Positions 52,612 through 62,410 are shown, counted from the first letter of the stretch. The stretch is 64,000 nt of DNA from Metabacillus malikii (GCF_030813355.1 NZ_JAUSUD010000017.1:1-64000); one strand, 5' to 3'. Notes: a model not told the origin generated them from the letters alone. Translations and numbers: made by a program.

Positions 52612-54318
52612 ATGAAAGCATTTAATTTTCGTAATCTAAAAATCGGTTGGAAATATGGCATTATATTAGCTATTTTATTCATTTTATTTGGTGCATCAAC
52701 AGCATTTGTTTTAAAATTAGTCAGTGATGTAGGCGGTAACATTGATGAACTAGAAAGACGCTCAGAACGTGCTGTTAACGTAACAGAAATGGGTTCTGTC
52801 ACAAGGGCAAAGTATATACGGATTTTACAATATAATCAAAAACCCGGGCTCGATTTTTTAAATCAATTTGAAGAGCAACGTGCCATCTATGATGAGCTTG
52901 AGGCTGAACTTATTGGGAAAATGGATACAGACGCACAAAAGAGCCTGTATGAAAAGATTATTGATAATGATAAAGAAATGAGCGAAATATTTACAAAAGA
53001 TTTAGTAGCTGCAAAGAATAATGTAGATGAACTTAAAGTGGCAAACATAATTAGCCAATTAAATGATATTCAGCTAGAAACAGTTGCCTATTTAGATGAA
53101 TTACGAGCAACGGTAAATGAAGAACGTGATTTAGCAGTATCAGAAGCAAAGGAAAGCCAAGTATTAGTAGGAGTAGTTCTATTCATCTCAATGGTACTAT
53201 CGATAATAATTGGTGCTATCCTAACGCTCTTGGTTAGCCGGAACGTTTCAAAAGGCTTAAATAAAGTTGTGAAAGTTGCTAATCAAGTTGCAGATGGTAA
53301 TCTTGCAGTAGAAAAAATTTCTTATAATGGCAAGGATGAAATTGGCCAACTAGTTGGAGCAGTGAATACGATGAGCGGAAACCTTCGCACTATTATTCAG
53401 CAAGTGTCAGGGATATCCGGTACATTAACGAGTCATAGCGAAGAATTAACACAATCATCAAACGAAGTAAAAGAGGGAACACAGCAAGTAGCAAGTACAA
53501 TGCAGGAATTAGCGTCAGGTTCAGAATCACAAGCAAGTCAAGCAACAAAGCTTTCGTCTACAATGGATGCGTTTTCTGTTAAGATGGATGAAGCAAATTC
53601 CTTTGGGGAAATGATCGCCCAATCGTCTACTGGAGTTGTCGATATGACGAATGAAGGTGGAGAGCTAATGGAAACGTCTGTTAAGCAGATGGGAGCAATC
53701 GATCAAATTGTACAAGATGCAGTTCAAAAGGTGAGAGGATTGGACCAAAAGTCACAAGAAATCTCAAACTTAGTTCAAGTTATTAAAGACATTGCAGAAC
53801 AAACAAATCTCTTAGCATTAAATGCAGCAATTGAAGCGGCACGTGCAGGTGAACATGGTAGAGGCTTCGCAGTCGTTGCAGATGAAGTTCGCAAGCTTGC
53901 AGAACAAGTCACAGCTTCTATCGGCGACATTACGAATATCGTAACGAGTATTCAAGCGGAATCAACAGATGTAGCTGAATCACTTCAAGGTGGGTACAAA
54001 GAGGTTGAAAAAGGTACGAACCAAATTAAATCAACAGGTACGATGTTCTCAGAAATTAAACAAGCGATAAATGAGATGGTACAACATGTAAATAAAATAA
54101 CGGGAAATTTATCAGAGATGTCAGCTGATAGCAGAGACATGGTTACTTCGATTCAAGAAATAGCTTCTGTTTCTGAAGAAGCCGCTGCAGGTGTTGAACA
54201 AACCGCTGCGTCAACACAACAAACAAGCAGTTCAATGGACGAGGTTGCAAGAAGTTCAGAAGAGTTAGCAAAACTTGCTGAATCTTTAAACGAAGTAGTC
54301 CGTACTTTTAAATTGTAG
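52612..54318 (+). CDS. Methyl-accepting chemotaxis protein
   Basis: This 568-aa receptor has helix 1 at about 14-35 and an extracytoplasmic helical domain at about 38-185, with the Glu/Asp-rich [20 protein letters not shown] region. Helix 2 is at about 190-210 and HAMP at about 212-265. The signalling hairpin tip is [20 protein letters not shown] followed by [21 protein letters not shown] at 52612 follows AAGGAG. It is probably motility-regulated, like the receptor at 48067, with which it shares only the common signalling region. Confidence 0.95.
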   Translation: MKAFNFRNLKIGWKYGIILAILFILFGASTAFVLKLVSDVGGNIDELERRSERAVNVTEMGSVTRAKYIRILQYNQKPGLDFLNQFEEQRAIYDELEAELIGKMDTDAQKSLYEKIIDNDKEMSEIFTKDLVAAKNNVDELKVANIISQLNDIQLETVAYLDELRATVNEERDLAVSEAKESQVLVGVVLFISMVLSIIIGAILTLLVSRNVSKGLNKVVKVANQVADGNLAVEKISYNGKDEIGQLVGAVNTMSGNLRTIIQQVSGISGTLTSHSEELTQSSNEVKEGTQQVASTMQELASGSESQASQATKLSSTMDAFSVKMDEANSFGEMIAQSSTGVVDMTNEGGELMETSVKQMGAIDQIVQDAVQKVRGLDQKSQEISNLVQVIKDIAEQTNLLALNAAIEAARAGEHGRGFAVVADEVRKLAEQVTASIGDITNIVTSIQAESTDVAESLQGGYKEVEKGTNQIKSTGTMFSEIKQAINEMVQHVNKITGNLSEMSADSRDMVTSIQEIASVSEEAAAGVEQTAASTQQTSSSMDEVARSSEELAKLAESLNEVVRTFKL

Positions 54319-54322
54319 TAAT

Positions 54323-54377
54323 ATACAAAGAGGGTAACATAATGGTCTAAATCCATATATGTTGCCCTCTTTGTATG
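54323..54377. terminator. Bidirectional terminator
   Basis: ATACAAAGAGGG and CCCTCTTTGTAT plus AACAT/ATGTT form a long stem between the convergent chemoreceptor and STAS genes. Confidence 0.85.
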
Positions 54378-54386
54378 CTCTTAATC

Positions 54387-55214
54387 TTAACGAACAAAAT
54401 ACTCATTTAACGCATGCTGCAAAGTCCCTAATGTCCGCGTTTTATTGAAAAATGTCACCCCGATGCTAATCATTTTACGAACAACTTCAGCTCTCAAACC
54501 GGTTATAACAGTTTCACACCCCATCAAGGCGGTCCCATCAATAATATGTGATAGACGACTAATTACATCTGCGTCAATATCTCCGATTCCAGATAAGTCC
54601 AAAATTAATGTTTCAATTCTCAACTGCCCAATCTCTGATAAAATCTTTTCTTCTAAAATCATCGTCCGAAAAGAATCAATTGATCCAATTAGGGGTAAAA
54701 TACAAACTGAAGGACTAATAGGAATAATTGGTACAGAAAGATTTTCGACCAATTGTTTTTGTGCAAGTATTAGTTTGTCTTTATATGTAGAATAGCTTAT
54801 GAAAAATGTATTTAAAAATTGGTCCACAAAGTTATTAATTTGTTTTTCAAGAATGAACAATTCTTCTAAGCTATAACTATCATTTGCTAGCTCATTGTAC
54901 TTCTCAATAAATTTCCATATCGTTCTGCGAATCGCTTGGATCCACTCCAATTTAAAGGTTATCTCAATTGAATGTGTTGCCCAGGCTATCCCCTCATGCT
55001 TAGCAAATGACTGAAGCTCTTTTTCATTCCCTTCAATGATATCAATGACTAATTTTTGCGCATTACTGATTAGGTCAATATTACCAATGCGCAAAATCTC
55101 ATCGATACTATCCTTTACATTAACAGCCTCTGTTAACAATGATTTTTTGAATAATTCCTTGTTTACTACTATGAAATCTCTTAATTCATATGAATTCTGA
55201 AAGTTGAATTCCAT
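54387..55214 (-). CDS. RsbR-like STAS-domain protein
   Basis: This 275-aa protein has an all-helical, globin-like N-terminal domain (about 1-155) and a C-terminal STAS domain (about 160-272), the layout of RsbR stressosome proteins that control SigB. STAS motifs are ILPLIGSIDSFRT, LILDLSGIGDIDADV and VITGLRAEVVRKM. In RsbRA-type proteins a Thr follows the second conserved Asp and is phosphorylated by RsbT; here the residue is Ala (DIDAD). It may be a non-phosphorylatable paralogue. No rsbS/rsbT is adjacent. Confidence 0.87.
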   Translation of the reverse strand: MEFNFQNSYELRDFIVVNKELFKKSLLTEAVNVKDSIDEILRIGNIDLISNAQKLVIDIIEGNEKELQSFAKHEGIAWATHSIEITFKLEWIQAIRRTIWKFIEKYNELANDSYSLEELFILEKQINNFVDQFLNTFFISYSTYKDKLILAQKQLVENLSVPIIPISPSVCILPLIGSIDSFRTMILEEKILSEIGQLRIETLILDLSGIGDIDADVISRLSHIIDGTALMGCETVITGLRAEVVRKMISIGVTFFNKTRTLGTLQHALNEYFVR

Positions 55215-55580
55215 ATTACATATCCCCCTTAAATTTCAAACCCGTATCTTTATACCCTCCTTTGTGTAGGATGAAACCTTTTTTGGAGAAGAAAGTAAGA
55301 CTACAACCGACAGAATGAATGAAAATGAAGTATTATCGTCTACATATCACTTGCTCCTATTGCGTTAGTGCATGAGGAATCTTGAGAAATTCCTCATAGT
55401 TAATGATAAGAACATTCAAAAATATAGTTGACAGGTAGGAATTGTCGGAATTATAATCATCTTAATGATACGATGTAGTAAGTTAACAAAATTGTTCTTA
55501 TTCATCATTAGATCAAAAACGACAACGTCTTAGTGAGAAAAGCATTAGAAAATTAAATAGAAGCCGATCGGTCAACCGAA

Positions 55581-55617
55581 GGCATAATCCTATTTTAGTA
55601 GGATTATGTCTTTTTTT
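55581..55617 (+). terminator. Leader terminator-like hairpin
   Basis: CATAATCCTA and TAGGATTATG with a short loop are followed by TCTTTTTTT. The nearest upstream plus-strand gene ended at 54318, so it probably ends a separate short transcript or leader. Confidence 0.8.
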
Positions 55618-55645
55618 ATGGCTTTGATTAGGGGTGATTTCTGAT

Positions 55646-55864
55646 TCAGTACTCGTGTGTAGCGGTGGAGTTGGTTAGTGTTTCTATCAGAGTAAATACT
55701 TCGGGGTGCGAATCTTCGCTTAAGTCATCATGGATTCTCCAATCAAAAGGGTACACTGTTAATTTTTGTGTATCCACGGCGAGTCCATTCTGAATAAGTC
55801 TCGCACTTTCGCACCAGTCAAAACCATATATATAAACAGCAACAGTTTTTAGAAGTGGGCTTTC
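55646..55864 (-). pseudogene. Start-less coding-like ORF, 73 codons
   Basis: The minus strand reads continuously as protein: VAVYIYGFDWCESARLIQNG, then LAVDTQKLTVYPFDWRIHDD and a C-terminal STATHEY before the stop. There is no ATG, GTG or TTG near the 5' end and a stop lies just upstream, so it is probably a 5'-truncated gene. No family is recognised. Confidence 0.45.
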
Positions 55865-55898
55865 TTAATTTCTAAAAACCGATAATTAGGAGGATATA

Positions 55899-56795
55899 AT
55901 GAGAAAATTAATTGTATTTGCATTCATTGGATTTCTAGCTCAATTGATTGATGGTGCATTAGGGATGGCATATGGAGTAACATCAACATCATTGTTATTA
56001 GCGTTTGGGATTGTCCCTGCAGTTGCCTCAGCATCTGTCCATTTGGCTGAAGTAGTAACAACAGCTGCTTCAGGTGTTTCCCATATTAAGTTTGGTAACG
56101 TCGATAAGCAGACAGTCTATCGTTTAATTATTCCAGGCTCAATTGGAGCTTTTGTTGGAGCAACATTTTTAAGCAATTTGCCAGGGGACCTCGCAAAACC
56201 GTATATTTCATTATTCTTACTTGTGTTAGGTGTATATGTCTTCACAAAATTCCTTTTTAAATTTCAGCCATTAAAAACAAAGAAGGATATGTCACTCAGC
56301 CGTAAACAAGCGATCCCATTAGGCTTAGTTGCAGGCTTTGCAGATGCGACAGGCGGTGGTGGATGGGGACCGATTGCGACACCAGTCTTACTTTCTAGAA
56401 AAGGGATGAGTCCACGTAAAGTAGTTGGTACAGTTGATACAAGTGAATTTGCAATTGCTGTTTCAGCTTCATTAGGATTTCTTATTTCCTTAGGATGGGA
56501 AGAAGTCAATTGGTTATGGGTTGTCGCACTCATGATAGGTGGAATTGTTGCTGCACCAATTGCTGCTTGGTTAGTACAAAAGCTTCATGAACAATTAATG
56601 GGTGTACTAGTCGGAGGGTTTATTATTTTAATCAATATGCGAACTCTTTTAGATGCTTGGTTTGAGTCTGCGACTATTCTGCCGTACGCATATGCGATAA
56701 CATTACTTATTTGGGGTGTAGCGATTGTCTATACTGTTATCAATCTTAAGAAAAAACGACAATCTTCAAGTCACAACAAAGAGATAGAAAAATAA
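55899..56795 (+). CDS. TauE/SafE family sulfite/sulfonate exporter
   Basis: This 298-aa membrane protein has about eight helices in two halves. The family motif GALGMAYGVTSTSLLLAFG appears in helix 1-2, and a Gly-rich FADATGGGGWGPIATPVLLS in the second half. The family moves sulfite, sulfoacetate or other sulfur-containing anions. TTAGGAGG precedes the ATG. The next gene encodes YezD, often found with sulfur genes, which supports a sulfur role. Confidence 0.9.
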   Translation: MRKLIVFAFIGFLAQLIDGALGMAYGVTSTSLLLAFGIVPAVASASVHLAEVVTTAASGVSHIKFGNVDKQTVYRLIIPGSIGAFVGATFLSNLPGDLAKPYISLFLLVLGVYVFTKFLFKFQPLKTKKDMSLSRKQAIPLGLVAGFADATGGGGWGPIATPVLLSRKGMSPRKVVGTVDTSEFAIAVSASLGFLISLGWEEVNWLWVVALMIGGIVAAPIAAWLVQKLHEQLMGVLVGGFIILINMRTLLDAWFESATILPYAYAITLLIWGVAIVYTVINLKKKRQSSSHNKEIEK

Positions 56796-56935
56796 AAGAT
56801 AATTATATTTAGCTAGTAGTTGATTTCAAGCAAGTTCCATAATAAAATATAAAACAACTAATCATATAAAATTACTTGGAATAATAAATGGTAATGAAGT
56901 CTAATGGGGGAACCTTTATAAGGGGAGAGTTTAAA

Positions 56936-57124
56936 ATGTCTTCAAAAAATAAGATTGATAAAGAGGTAATCGATAAAATTATTCATCTTTTGGAAAATAT
57001 GGAGTATGGAACATTACAAATTACCGTTCACGATTCGCAAATTACCCAAATTGAAAAAGGGGAAAAGTACAGATTTGCATTAAAGAAGAACGAAAATGTA
57101 AAGTACACTAAAAAAGAGCGATAA
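56936..57124 (+). CDS. yezD: YezD family protein (DUF2292)
   Basis: This 62-aa protein matches the small DUF2292/YezD family: IDKIIHLLENMEYGTLQITV followed by IEKGEKYRF. Family genes often sit beside sulfate or sulfur assimilation genes; the function is unknown. ATG at 56936 follows AAGGGGAGAG. The terminator overlaps its stop codon. Confidence 0.88.
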   Translation: MSSKNKIDKEVIDKIIHLLENMEYGTLQITVHDSQITQIEKGEKYRFALKKNENVKYTKKER

Positions 57125-57137
57125 GGCTCTTTTTTTA
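57111..57137 (+). terminator. yezD terminator
   Basis: AAAAAGAGC and GCTCTTTTTTT with a GATAAG loop. Confidence 0.88.
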
Positions 57138-57149
57138 TTTCCCCTTAAA

Positions 57150-57178
57150 TTGACAACTACTATCATTTATGATATTAA
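57150..57178 (+). promoter_or_regulatory. SigA promoter of htpG
   Basis: TTGACA (57150-57155) and TATTAA (57173-57178) are 17 bp apart, immediately upstream of the CIRCE element. Confidence 0.75.
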
Positions 57179-57188
57179 AAGTAATAGA

Positions 57189-57215
57189 TTAGCACTCGAG
57201 TGTATTGAGTGCTAA
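57189..57215. promoter_or_regulatory. CIRCE operator (HrcA) upstream of htpG
   Basis: TTAGCACTC, a 9-bp spacer and GAGTGCTAA match the CIRCE consensus exactly. It spans the expected transcription start, so HrcA should repress htpG until heat shock. Confidence 0.96.
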
Positions 57216-57262
57216 AATGATTATGTAAAATCATCATCAACTACATAAAAGGAGAGGTTATC

Positions 57263-59146
57263 ATGGCGAAAAAGCAATTTAAAGCTGAATCGAAACGATT
57301 ATTAGAAATGATGATTAACTCAATCTACTCACAAAGAGAAGTGTTTTTAAGAGAGTTAATTTCGAATGCAAGCGATGCGATTGATAAAATCTATTACAAA
57401 GCATTGACTGACGATTCGTTAACATTTGACCAAGATAGTTACTACATAAAAGTAACACCTAACAAAGACAATCGAACTTTGACGATCACTGACACTGGAA
57501 TTGGGATGACAAAGGAAGAGCTTGAAACAAATCTAGGTACGATCGCTAAAAGTGGTTCACTTTCGTTTAAAAATGAAAATGAAATTAAAGATGGCCATGA
57601 CATTATCGGTCAGTTCGGTGTAGGTTTTTATGCTGCATTCATGGTAGCAGATGTCGTAACAGTTGTAAGTAAAGCACTAGGTAGTGATGAAGCTTACAAA
57701 TGGGAATCAACAGGTGCAGACGGCTATACGTTAGAGGTTGTTGAAAAAGAGACAGTTGGTACAGAGATTACTTTAAAAATAAAAGAAAACACAGAAGACG
57801 ATCAGTATGACGAGTTTTTAGAAGAATACCGTCTAAAAGAAATTATTAAGAAATATTCTGATTTCATCCGCTATCCAATTAAAATGGATGTTAAAGGTCA
57901 AAGACCAAAAGCAGACAGTGAAGAAAATGAGCTTGAGGAATACGAAGAAGAGCAAACCATTAACAGCATGGTGCCAATATGGAGAAAAAACAAAAGTGAA
58001 CTTACTGATGAGGACTATGCAAACTTCTATCAAGAAAAGCGTTACGGCTTTGACAAACCGTTAAAACATATTCATATCAGTGTTGATGGTACGATCCGTT
58101 ACAATGCGATTTTATATATTCCTGAAACAACACCGTTTGATTATTACTCAAAGGAATATGAAAAAGGCTTAGAGCTCTACTCAAACGGCGTGTTAATCAT
58201 GAACAAATGTGCAGACCTTCTCCCAGACTATTTCAGCTTTGTGAAGGGAATGGTCGATTCAGAAGACCTATCACTTAATATTTCACGTGAAATGCTGCAG
58301 CACGATCGTCAATTAAGTCTTATCGCAAAAAATATCGGCAAGAAAATTAAAAATGAACTAAAAAGCTTATTGAAAAATGAACGGGAGAAATATGAGAAGT
58401 TCTACAAATCATTTGGACGTCAAATTAAATTCGGCGTATACAATGATTTTGGAGCGAACAAAGACTTGCTTCAAGACTTACTTATGTTCCACTCATCAAA
58501 AGAGAAAAAACAAGTAACGTTAGATGAATACGTATCAAGAATGCCAGAAGATCAAAAGTATATTTACTATGCGACTGGTGAATCAATCGAGCGAATCGAT
58601 AAGCTCCCACAAACAGAGCTTGTTGCAGACAAAGGCTATGAGATTCTTTACTTTACCGAGGATATTGATGAATTTGCGATTAAAATGATCATGTCCTATA
58701 AAGAAAAAGAATTTAAATCTGTATCAAGCGGTGACCTCGGTATTGAGGATGAAGAAAGCAAAAAGCAAACCGAAGAAGAAAACAACGAAAACAAAGAGCT
58801 ATTTGATTACATGAAAAATATCCTAAAAGACAAAGTGAAGGATGTTCGCATTTCAAAACGTTTAAAAAATCACCCAGTCTGCTTAACAGCTGATGGTGAA
58901 GTAACAATTGAAATGGAAAAAATCCTAAACGCAATGCCAGACAATCAAAATGTCAAAGCGGATAAAGTATTAGAAATCAATATGAACCATGACGTTTTCA
59001 AATCACTAAAAACAGCTTTTGAAAATGATAAAGAAAAATTAGATTTATATACGAACCTATTATATAACCAAGCACTGTTAATCGAAGGCCTACCGATCCA
59101 AGATCCTGTAGAGTTTACAAATGACATGTGTAAAGTAATGGTATAA
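57263..59146 (+). CDS. htpG: Chaperone HtpG (Hsp90)
   Basis: This 627-aa cytosolic ATP-dependent chaperone has the N-terminal GHKL ATPase: [14 protein letters not shown] with the catalytic Glu and Asn, DTGIGM, and [12 protein letters not shown]. The middle domain (about 230-500) contains [10 protein letters not shown] and the client-binding region. The C-terminal dimerisation domain is about 510-627. Length matches bacterial HtpG. GGAGAGG precedes the ATG. It is monocistronic with its own promoter, CIRCE operator and terminator. Confidence 0.97.
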   Translation: MAKKQFKAESKRLLEMMINSIYSQREVFLRELISNASDAIDKIYYKALTDDSLTFDQDSYYIKVTPNKDNRTLTITDTGIGMTKEELETNLGTIAKSGSLSFKNENEIKDGHDIIGQFGVGFYAAFMVADVVTVVSKALGSDEAYKWESTGADGYTLEVVEKETVGTEITLKIKENTEDDQYDEFLEEYRLKEIIKKYSDFIRYPIKMDVKGQRPKADSEENELEEYEEEQTINSMVPIWRKNKSELTDEDYANFYQEKRYGFDKPLKHIHISVDGTIRYNAILYIPETTPFDYYSKEYEKGLELYSNGVLIMNKCADLLPDYFSFVKGMVDSEDLSLNISREMLQHDRQLSLIAKNIGKKIKNELKSLLKNEREKYEKFYKSFGRQIKFGVYNDFGANKDLLQDLLMFHSSKEKKQVTLDEYVSRMPEDQKYIYYATGESIERIDKLPQTELVADKGYEILYFTEDIDEFAIKMIMSYKEKEFKSVSSGDLGIEDEESKKQTEEENNENKELFDYMKNILKDKVKDVRISKRLKNHPVCLTADGEVTIEMEKILNAMPDNQNVKADKVLEINMNHDVFKSLKTAFENDKEKLDLYTNLLYNQALLIEGLPIQDPVEFTNDMCKVMV

Positions 59147-59162
59147 GTAGGAAAAAGAAAGG

Positions 59163-59200
59163 GCTTTGTATCTCAACTTGTTGAGGCAAAGCTTTTTTTT
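59163..59200 (+). terminator. htpG terminator
   Basis: GCTTTG/CAAAGC and CTCAAC/GTTGAG stems, then T8. Confidence 0.92.
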
Positions 59201-59319
59201 GTAGATAAGGAAACTTGTTTTTAACATTACAGAGCATTGTCAGGCGAGATAATTTTGTATAGATGGCTTTTTTTAACAGAGATGTAGGCTTAACAATGTG
59301 AGCGAGGCTAGTGCTTAGA

Positions 59320-60045
59320 GACCCTCGAGGAGAAATCGTCTTCATAATAGGTATGAAGACGAAAATGAGAAACTTCTCGGGCCGAAATGTTCTTCATAAA
59401 AGGTATGAAGACGAAAATGAGAAAGTTCTCGGGCCGAAATGGTCTTCATAAAAGGTATGAAGACCAAAACGAGAAAGACCTCGAGCCGAAATGGTCTTCA
59501 TAGAGTGTATGAAGACCAAAATGAGAAAGATTCCGAACAGAAATGTTCTTCATAAAAGGTATGAAGAACAAAACGAGAAAGTCCCCGAGCCGAAATGTTC
59601 TTCATAAAAAGTATGAAGACCAAAACGAGAAAGACCTCGAGCCGAAATGTTCTTCATAAAAAGTATGAAGACGAAAATGAGAAATCTTCCGAGGAGAAAT
59701 CGTCTTCATAAAAGGTATGAAGACCAAAATGAGAAAGACCTCGAGCCGAAATGGTCTTCATAGAGTGTATGAAGACCAAAACGAGAAAGTCCCCGAGCTG
59801 AAATGTTCTTCAAAGAAGGTATGAAGACCAAAACGAGAAAGTCCCCGAGCTGAAATGTTCTTCAAAGAAGGTATGAAGACCAAAACGAGAAAGACCTCGA
59901 GCCGAAATGTTCTTCATAGAAGGTATGAAGACCAAAACGAGAAAGATTCCGAGCCGAAATGTTCTTCATAAAAAGTATGAAGACCAAAACGAGAAAGACC
60001 TCGAGCAGAAATCATCTTCATAAAGAATATGAAGACGAAAACGAA
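59320..60045. repeat. 52-bp tandem repeat array D
   Basis: Fourteen units have TCTTCA cores whose C falls at 59340 and every 52 bp to 60016, without a single indel. The unit is GAAATGTTCTTCATAAAAGG, then TATGAAGACC(or G), then AAAACGAGAAAGACCTCGAG. The stem TCTTCATA/TATGAAGA spans a 4-6 bp loop. Units differ by substitutions, some paired across the stem. Confidence 0.97.
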
Positions 60046-60286
60046 TGCCCACCGCAGCAGCCTACCCCCTCACTTGTAAAATCGATACTGTCTTTCCCGC
60101 TAACCATGTGTTTGTTTTTGCTCGAACTCGTTCCTACCAATATTACACACAAATATGAACTTTACTGAAAAAACCTGGTATCACAAAAAAATATAAAGTT
60201 AAATCCTGTCAAGCGAATAAGAGGAATGCACATGAACAAATATGGTACGATAACAGCGTACATCTATCACGAAGGAGTCGAAGAAG
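60046..60286. other. Intergenic gap before aldo/keto reductase
   Basis: No supported ORF. GGAGTCG at about 60274 is the ribosome site of the next gene. ATGAACAAATATGG at 60233 opens a short frame that I do not call. Confidence 0.4.
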
Positions 60287-61219
60287 ATGACTAAGCAAGC
60301 ACGTATTGGTAAAACCGATTTACTTGTTAACCCGATTGGCCTTGGGACAAATGCTGTTGGTGGGCATAATCTTTATCCGAATTTAGATGAAGAAGTGGGC
60401 AAAGAATTAGTTCGGACAGCTATTCATCATGGTGTGAATTTCCTTGATACGGCCTTTATTTATGGTCCAGGGCGTTCAGAGGAGTTAGTTGGAGAAGTTG
60501 TAAAGGAATCAGGAAAACGTGATGAACTCGTCATTGCGACAAAAGGAGCACATAAAATTGTTGGAGATGATGTAATAGTAGATAACTCTCCCGCATTTTT
60601 GAAGCAATCTGTTGAGGATAGCTTAAAAAGACTACAAACCGACTATATTGATTTGTATTACATTCATTTTCCGGATGAAACGACTCCTAAGGACGAGGCT
60701 GTTGGTGCTTTAAAACAATTGAAGGATGAAGGGAAAATCAGGGCAATTGGTGTCTCGAATTTCTCAATTGAGCAGTTAAAAGAAGCAAATAAAGATGGCT
60801 ATGTTGATGTTGTTCAAGGTAATTACAATTTAATCGAGCGTGAAGCAGAACAGGAATTCCTCCCTTATACGAAGGAGCAGAAAATTTCGTTTATCCCCTA
60901 TTTCCCATTTGCAGCTGGATTACTTGCCGGGAAGTATACAAAGGATATGACGTTTAATGATTTACGAGCAGATATGCCACATCTTCAAGGTGACCAATTC
61001 GTACGTAATTTAGAAAAGGTCGAACAGCTCCGCAAAATTGCTCATGCCAAAAATGCTCAAGTTGCCCATGTAGTCCTCGCGTGGTATTTAACGAGAGATT
61101 CAATCGACGTCTTAATTCCAGGTGCAAAACGTGCCGAACAGATGATTGATAATTTAAACACATTACATATTGATTTAACTGAAACAGAGATAAATGAAAT
61201 CGACTCAATTTTTAAATAA
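60287..61219 (+). CDS. Aldo/keto reductase
   Basis: This 310-aa NADPH-dependent (beta/alpha)8 oxidoreductase begins [20 protein letters not shown]. The catalytic tetrad is Asp in [11 protein letters not shown], the following Tyr, Lys in VIATKGAH, and His in [11 protein letters not shown]. The C-terminal [16 protein letters not shown] is the cofactor-binding signature. It is related to the YhdN/IolS-like general stress group. Substrate is unknown. It is a single gene. Confidence 0.93.
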   Translation: MTKQARIGKTDLLVNPIGLGTNAVGGHNLYPNLDEEVGKELVRTAIHHGVNFLDTAFIYGPGRSEELVGEVVKESGKRDELVIATKGAHKIVGDDVIVDNSPAFLKQSVEDSLKRLQTDYIDLYYIHFPDETTPKDEAVGALKQLKDEGKIRAIGVSNFSIEQLKEANKDGYVDVVQGNYNLIEREAEQEFLPYTKEQKISFIPYFPFAAGLLAGKYTKDMTFNDLRADMPHLQGDQFVRNLEKVEQLRKIAHAKNAQVAHVVLAWYLTRDSIDVLIPGAKRAEQMIDNLNTLHIDLTETEINEIDSIFK

Positions 61220-61240
61220 GGCTGATAAATAGCAAATCAT

Positions 61241-61281
61241 ACAAAAACCATAACACTTACTTCAATGTTATGGTTTTTGTT
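61241..61281. terminator. Bidirectional terminator
   Basis: ACAAAAACCATAACA and TGTTATGGTTTTTGT form a perfect 15-bp stem between convergent genes. Confidence 0.93.
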
Positions 61282-61327
61282 GTGTATGTTTAAGTGCTCT
61301 ATTTGGTTTTAAATAGACTAACTAGAT

Positions 61328-61627
61328 TTAATGTAAAAATACGATGTTTTGACCAGATAGTTTATTCTCAATTGTTGATTCTAATAGTGACTTTGTTGAT
61401 AAATAATCAATTGCTTTAAATAAAAGTTCATAGTTTTGATTTTCTTTAATGTCGATGGTTAATTCGGAAATTAGTTGTTCTGTTCCATGATATAAACTCA
61501 CTAGTTTTTCGACACTTAAATCGTCAAGGTGGTTTTTTCCCTCAATCGCTAAACCGTCTGGTAGTTTATTTAAGTGCCATTTTGTTATGTACTCAATATA
61601 ATCTCTGTCTTCATTTGTTAATGTCAT
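61328..61627 (-). CDS. Hypothetical protein, 99 aa
   Basis: A soluble acidic helical protein (TNEDRDYIEYITKWHLNKLP, ENQNYELLFKAIDYLSTKSL). Upstream on the minus strand is AAGGGGTTTTATGTC, a good ribosome site. No family is recognised. Confidence 0.6.
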   Translation of the reverse strand: MTLTNEDRDYIEYITKWHLNKLPDGLAIEGKNHLDDLSVEKLVSLYHGTEQLISELTIDIKENQNYELLFKAIDYLSTKSLLESTIENKLSGQNIVFLH

Positions 61628-61774
61628 GACATAAAACCCCTTCGTCTAATTTTCCTATTTTTAATTATGAACGGGAATCGATTAGATCTGAACACCTTTT
61701 CATCGTAAAATAATGACATGGAACATATCGTTTCGACAATAACCAAGAAAATATGAAAGAGGAGATGATGAAAA

Positions 61775-61999
61775 ATGGCTAATATTAAGTATGAAATCGT
61801 AGAAAAGCTAGGAACAGTATCTGAAGGAGCAAAAGGTTGGAAAAAAGAATTAAATTTAATAAGCTGGAATGACCGTGAAGCTAAATATGATTTGCGTGAT
61901 TGGGACCAGTCAAATGAAAAAATGGGAAAGGGAGTTACACTTACAAAGGAAGAATTGCAAAACTTAAAAGAATTGTTAAATGGAATGGACCTGTCGTAG
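61775..61999 (+). CDS. YdbC family PC4-like protein
   Basis: This 74-aa protein matches bacterial YdbC, a homologue of the eukaryotic coactivator PC4 that binds single-stranded DNA. Motifs are KELNLISWNDREAKYDLRDW and GKGVTLTKEELQNLKELL. GAGGAG precedes the ATG. It overlaps no neighbour but is followed 13 bp later by the MutT-like gene, a plausible two-gene unit. Confidence 0.85.
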   Translation: MANIKYEIVEKLGTVSEGAKGWKKELNLISWNDREAKYDLRDWDQSNEKMGKGVTLTKEELQNLKELLNGMDLS

Positions 62000-62011
62000 G
62001 TTGGAGGAATC

Positions 62012-62410
62012 ATGAAAAAGTTAATTAATGTTGTCGGTGCTGTGATTATGAAGGATGGGAAAATTTTATGTGCCCAAAGAGGAAATACAAAGGTTCTCTC
62101 ATCATTTTGGGAGTTTCCTGGCGGGAAGATAGAAGAGGGTGAATCACCACAACAAGCATTACATCGTGAAATAATCGAAGAAATGGAATGTGAAATTGAG
62201 ATTGAGAAACTACTTGATGAAACGGTTTACGAGTATGATTTTGGCATTGTTAACCTAAAAACATTTAAATGTAAGCTCACCGAGGGTAAACCGACTTTAA
62301 CAGAACATACTGCGATGAAATGGCTATTCCCTCATGAACTAAACACATTACAGTGGGCACCGGCAGATATCCCAACAGTAGAAAAGTTAATGGGAATTGT
62401 TTACAAATAA
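62012..62410 (+). CDS. Nudix hydrolase, MutT-like 8-oxo-dGTP diphosphatase
   Basis: This 132-aa protein carries a Nudix box, GGKIEEGESPQQALHREIIE followed by EMEC, where the usual Gly is Met. GAVIMKDGKILCAQRG and the WEFPGGK motif place it with MutT-type nucleotide-pool sanitisers. TTGGAGG precedes the ATG. It is likely co-transcribed with the YdbC gene. Confidence 0.9.
   Translation: MKKLINVVGAVIMKDGKILCAQRGNTKVLSSFWEFPGGKIEEGESPQQALHREIIEEMECEIEIEKLLDETVYEYDFGIVNLKTFKCKLTEGKPTLTEHTAMKWLFPHELNTLQWAPADIPTVEKLMGIVYK

Noticed and set aside
59959-60168. 69-codon plus-strand ORF
   Set aside because: It begins within array D and depends on the repeat sequence.
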